Source of the DNA: Nyssa sinensis
Taxonomy: Eukaryota; Streptophyta; Magnoliopsida; Cornales; Nyssaceae
DNA: 64,000 bases
Assembly (NCBI GenBank): GCA_008638375.1
Contig: CM018036.1
Location: forward strand, 1,834,001 to 1,898,000
Direction of reading: 5' to 3'
The position numbers and the translations under genes are program-made. Each line of letters opens with the position of its first letter. The stretch's first letter is position 1. Positions 53,427 through 64,000 of the stretch are shown here, in pieces. The notes beneath the pieces were generated by a model that was not told the DNA's origin, ran no database searches, and saw nothing but the letters and a program-made list of their open reading frames with translations.

Positions 53427-55736
53427 AAATTGTTTTGGATCAGTGTAAGATGGAACTGGGAAAGAAGTAATATTTCTTTGCTCCTTTTATGTTCTGTACA
53501 TCTCTGGTGCACTTTTACAGCAAGGACACATTTATTCATAACACTCAGGACTTCCTTTGGAACACCCCCACCCCCTCTCCCCAAAAAAAAAAAAAATGAT
53601 TCCTACCTATTAGGTATCAAAGGTAGGACATGTAGTGTGATTTAATTTAATTTTTCTTTGGTCTCTACAAGTATTTGGAACTTGTGCTACTTTCGTTTTT
53701 GGAAACTTGGAACTTGGTTTAAGAATCATGGTTTGAAGTTCGCAATTGGATATTGAAGGCTGCATAAATTGAGGATGAAGTTGTAAACGTTTAGGCTCTT
53801 TTTTTGGCAGGAAAGCGTGATGAAAGGTGTCATCCCCCTCTTTTTTATACATGTCGTGTCTACTATCATATAAAATTAGTTAAAAAAAAGCATTGATCCG
53901 AAGCTTCCCGAATAGGTCAACCTTTTGAATTGCTACAGAATCCATAAGTAGGCAAGGGACAACCTGGCATGCCGAAACATTTTCTAGCCAAATGAAAAGA
54001 AAGCAGAAGTGAGTTCCATAGTAGCGTCAAGCAAAATGGGAGCAGCCTACCTGGACATGGGCTTGTTGGAGAGCAATATAATTGTCATGCTGCTAGGTGT
54101 TAGGTAAATATAATTATAAAATAGTGCTATGAAGTGCACTTATGTAATATGTTTGCAGAACAATTGGTCTAATCACATTTTTGGGTTGTTTCTGGGATGT
54201 CTTGAATTCATTCTAGACTACTATAAAAAAATTACAAGGAGAAGAAAAATGAGATCTTTTGTTCTTATAGTAATAACAAGGATAAGAATCAAAATGGAGA
54301 TCCTTTGTTGACTGTCTCCTGAAGCTCACATAATGTATAAGTGTGTTTCTAGAGCGTGGCACCATTTGATTATTGAGGCTTGGATTTGCTGTTGTCTTCG
54401 AAAGCCCCTCTCTGGGTTTATGACGTGTATGACAGGTTGCAGGGCTCATCCTTTGGGGTGTGGCATGAACATTGTGCATTTGGCACTGTTTGTCATTGCA
54501 GGGTCTACGTTAGATTATTTTTATTAAAAAAATGGTAAAAATTATATTTCTCTTTGTTAAACCAAATTTACACTGAACGTGTAATTTACATGTTCATTTT
54601 ACTATGATTAATATCAATAAACCATATGGTAATTTGGCAAGCCATTCATATTAAGAACTGCAAAATCATAATTTCCTTCGTGAAACCAAATTTACTAATA
54701 ACTCATAATTTACATTTTATTTTACCTTTGATGTTACGTAAAATATCCACATGCAATGCACGGGGGCCACAATCAGCATCCAGAGTATAGTAATTTGACA
54801 AGCAATCCATATTTAAAACAATCCGAATCTAGGTTAATTATTTTTTATAAATTAATATTCATATTTATACTTTGTCACGACAACTTAGATACTTACGTTT
54901 CAATAGATAAGTAGATATGATAACATTAATTATAAAAGAAAATAAAGCAGGGGAGAGTGAAGTGTAATTTTTTTTTTTTTCATTCTTGAATAATTAATGA
55001 GAGAAAAGAAAGAAAATCAAAGTAGTATTTTCATTTTATTTGAAAAAGATAGATGAGCAAAAATAAATAAAATACAATGTTTTATTATTTGAATAGAACG
55101 GGTAGAATATGAATTCTCTTATTTTTTAATATAAAATAAGGACAATATAAATAATTACTAATTCTGTACTTTTTTTTCTCTGTCTTCTCCTTTTTGGAAG
55201 GAGAGTTTAAGAGTTTCTTTCCACTCCTTTTCTTTCCTTCCTATTTTCAAATCTAAGTATGAAATTAAACTTTATTCTCTTTTACTTTCTCCTTTTTTCT
55301 AACTCTCAGTTCTAGCGGGTGTGAGTGAGTGAACTGTGTGAACTGACTCTTAACAAAAAAAGAAAAAAGAAAGAGAGGATAAGTGAAAGATTTGTACCAC
55401 TCATATTTTGTAACAACCTTTAGGCCCGGTCCAATTCGTGCTTTCAGGCTTTTGTCTGAATTATGAAGCTAAACCCCTGAGCCGTTCCGGCCCAGTCCAA
55501 TTACAACAGTATAAAACGCGTCTGGGTAGTGGGCAGTGCACTAACGTATCACCCCCAGATAATTGGTAAGTGTTTTCCACGCACCAGAAAGGTCAAGTCT
55601 GGATAGCAGTAAAAATTCTTCTTATCGATGTCATTTTTGCTAACATAGTCGTCTTCACCCCCTTTTGTTCCCCAAACCCAATAGCAGTTAGTTTGATAAA
55701 TCCGCCACCCCGACTCACAAGAAGAGCTTCTCCTTT

Positions 55737-55801
<65 letters not shown>

Positions 55802-56936
55802 TACGGATACGAATATATATTAAATGTTTTACCACTAATACGATCTTAAATTTGTTCTTTAAAAATAATTTTAATGCCGTAAATTTTCTCTAAATTAAAA
55901 AATATTGTATAATCATTCATTTTTTAAAATGAAAAAGAAATATTGTAATTAGAATCCAAAGATGTGATAAAAAAATGTTGAAGTGAAGTGAAAATTTATA
56001 GGAAAAAATACTAAAAAAGTTATAAAATAAAATTTTCAATTTAAAAAGTACATGATATATTTTTTGTATCTAAAAAATCTAAAAAATAAATTTTTAATAC
56101 AAAAAAATTAATTATTAACTTTTATTTTAACACTGTTAAAAAATATTATTTATTAGACTAAAATAACTTTCAAAATATATTTTAAAAAATACTAAAAAAT
56201 ATGTAAAATAATTTTTTCGATCTAAAAAAATCATAATATTTTATGAAGTGAATTTTTTTTAGGCCTTCTAAATAAAAAAATGTTATATAATTTTTTTTTG
56301 AATAATTTATTTTATGAACGATTTAGTATTTTTAAAAATGTATCTTGAATATTATTTTTGTCTAATTAATAATATTTTTAACTATGTTAAGATAAAAGTT
56401 TATAATTGAATTTTTTTATAATAAAAGTTTACTTTTTGAGATTTTTAGATATAAAATATTTATCATGAAATTTTTACTTCGAAAATTTTATTTTAGAAAC
56501 TTTTAAATATTTTCTCCAAAAAATTATACCGTTGAGTGAAGTAAATTCTTTACCTCTCCGATATGTTTTTATCGTTACGTGAATGTCTATATCTTTAAGA
56601 TTTATGTGCTAGTCTATAATTTGAGTCATGATATATATTTCAAAAGTTTATCTTAAATTTATATTTTAAATAATCAAACAATTATATAGTAAAATTTTAC
56701 TATATATTATTAATTACATGACTTAATACATTGTCAATATTAATATAACATATTATTTGAAATAAATATTTGAGAAATGCTAAAATTTTATCATTTTTAT
56801 TTTTTAAATAAATATTTGAGAAATGCTACAATTTTATCATTTTTATTTTTTTAAAAATTATTTCATGAATTTGATAGATCAGGTGAATACACTTCTATAC
56901 GTATTATGTCTCACTTAAAAAAAAAATATTCATAAT
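53427..56936. other. Intergenic region between uS8/S15a and the GDH gene
   Basis: The first few hundred bases after the stop are likely 3' untranslated sequence. The rest is mainly AT-rich. A GC-richer patch at 55420-55740 contains TATAAAA (about 55511) but no recognised coding frame follows. A long (CT)n run is at 55741-55799. From 55860 to 56930 the sequence is very AT-rich with repeated TTTAAATAAATATTTGAGAAATGCTA-type text, in which ATATTTGAGAAATGCTA occurs twice near 56765 and 56810. No gene is seen. Confidence 0.6.
55741..55799. repeat. Long (CT)n microsatellite
   Basis: About 29 perfect CT repeats. CT/GA tracts are common upstream of plant genes, but this one lies about 2 kb from the next start codon. 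Confidence 0.95.
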
Positions 56937-56989
56937 ATGCACGATAAAATACTATTAGAAGTCAGCTCATTAACTCATTCTTGCTGTCC

Positions 56990-57265
56990 AATTCAAAGAA
57001 AACCCACTAACCCTCCATCGCCTCTCAGAAAACAACGATTATCGTCTCCCTGCCGGTCTCTCTCTCCCGCTCCCCTCTCCCTCCCTCACGGTTTTCTCTT
57101 GCCACTGACCGACTCTCTCTCTTCCTCTGTCACAGTCCCTCTCTTGGTACTGACAGATCGCGAAGCTTCACAGCCGATAGCGAAACTCCACGGCCGATCG
57201 AAGCCCCTCACCGCCTATTGCGAAACACCATCTCAGGTCGGTTGTTGACGGTTGGTTCCAGCCAG
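56990..57265 (+). other. Probable 5' untranslated exon of the GDH gene
   Basis: A pyrimidine-rich, GC-richer block typical of plant leaders ends in a donor GCCAG followed by GTATTG at 57266. The next acceptor is TATGCAG at 57764, just before the coding exon. The left limit is a guess. The intron 57266-57764 contains a T20 run and text similar to the MITE-like ends at 48266. Confidence 0.55.
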
Positions 57266-57806
57266 GTATTGTTTCCTCCAACCTTCACTTTCCATTTCTT
57301 TTGCTAGGCAAAAAGCATCACGGTTAAATTTCCGACTCTGTGAACAGTAGTTCGCAGATCTGGGTTTGGATTTGACATTTGAGTAAAAACTTGTTTGAGT
57401 CTTGGTTTGAGTAACCACTGGAGAGTTTTTTTTTTTTTTTTTTGTGAATTTTGACTCAAATTTAAATTTGAGTCAGTGTTTGAGTAACCAAGGTTTTTAA
57501 AACTGAGTATCAATTCTAGAAATTATGGGTAAGTTGCTAATTAGTGTTTCCTGGTTAGGGTTATAAATAGTTTTCATAGTTAGTAACAAAGTTTGATGTT
57601 GTTTCCTGTATTGGATTTATAAAATGGCTCTGTGTCTGGATTAAAAATGAGTCATCGGAAGTTTATGGTGGCATACAGGTTTGATATTATTACTTATACA
57701 TGCATACTTTACTGATTGGGACATTTTGAGCCAACTAAGTTATGTAGTGCTTTTCTGTATGCAGAGAGTAAAGGATCTTAAGGCGTGGGTTAAATTGTCA
57801 TGCTGA

Positions 57807-64000
<6,194 letters not shown>

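Noticed and set aside
55593..55835. A minus-strand frame with a long Arg-Glu repeat
   Set aside because: The repeat is the translation of the (CT)n microsatellite. There is no flanking conserved sequence.

Overview
The window is nuclear DNA of a flowering plant. It is AT-rich with long introns, GT-AG splicing, abundant LINEs, a SINE family and non-autonomous DNA transposons, and its genes are plant-type. The very long introns filled with LINEs fit a woody eudicot such as grapevine. That species guess is an inference and is not tested here.

Four protein genes can be reconstructed exon by exon. (1) Minus strand, 1284-25396: an 18-exon ubiquitin-specific protease of the UBP6 type (483 aa, complete). 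(2) Plus strand, 28300-45958: a 12-exon, 1225-aa ELL-like protein, probably an RNA polymerase II elongation factor, ending in an occludin/ELL homology domain. (3) Plus strand, 47623-53426: a 3-exon, 129-aa uS8/S15a ribosomal protein, probably of the mitochondrial type. (4) Plus strand, from 57807 past the right edge: the first three coding exons of an NADP-type glutamate dehydrogenase whose N-terminus carries a zinc-finger-like module. Genes 1 and 2 are divergent and share a 2.9 kb upstream region. Genes 2, 3 and 4 are tandem. The four have no obvious common pathway, as is usual in a plant chromosome.

Most of the remaining sequence is transposon debris, mainly in introns. UBP6 intron 1 (12.6 kb) holds a nearly full-length LINE (14118-20366) with a perfect 15-bp target-site duplication, an open ORF1, and an ORF2 broken by one stop and one frameshift. 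Its 5' end carries a fragment resembling a RimP-family host exon. The ELL-like gene holds two inverted copies of one hAT-type element with perfect 8-bp target-site duplications (33116-33794 and 43496-44342). The second is nested in a LINE fragment inserted 8 bp past a splice donor. Other items are RTE-clade LINE remnants sharing a TTGAG-rich 3' tail, three SINE copies, MITE-like elements and several compound homopolymer tracts.

I see no CRISPR array, operon, phage or plasmid feature. I found no tRNA or rRNA gene by eye. The more unusual points are the chimeric LINE 5' end, the zinc-finger/GDH fusion, the GC-AG intron in UBP6, and the nested and inverted hAT copies in one transcription unit.
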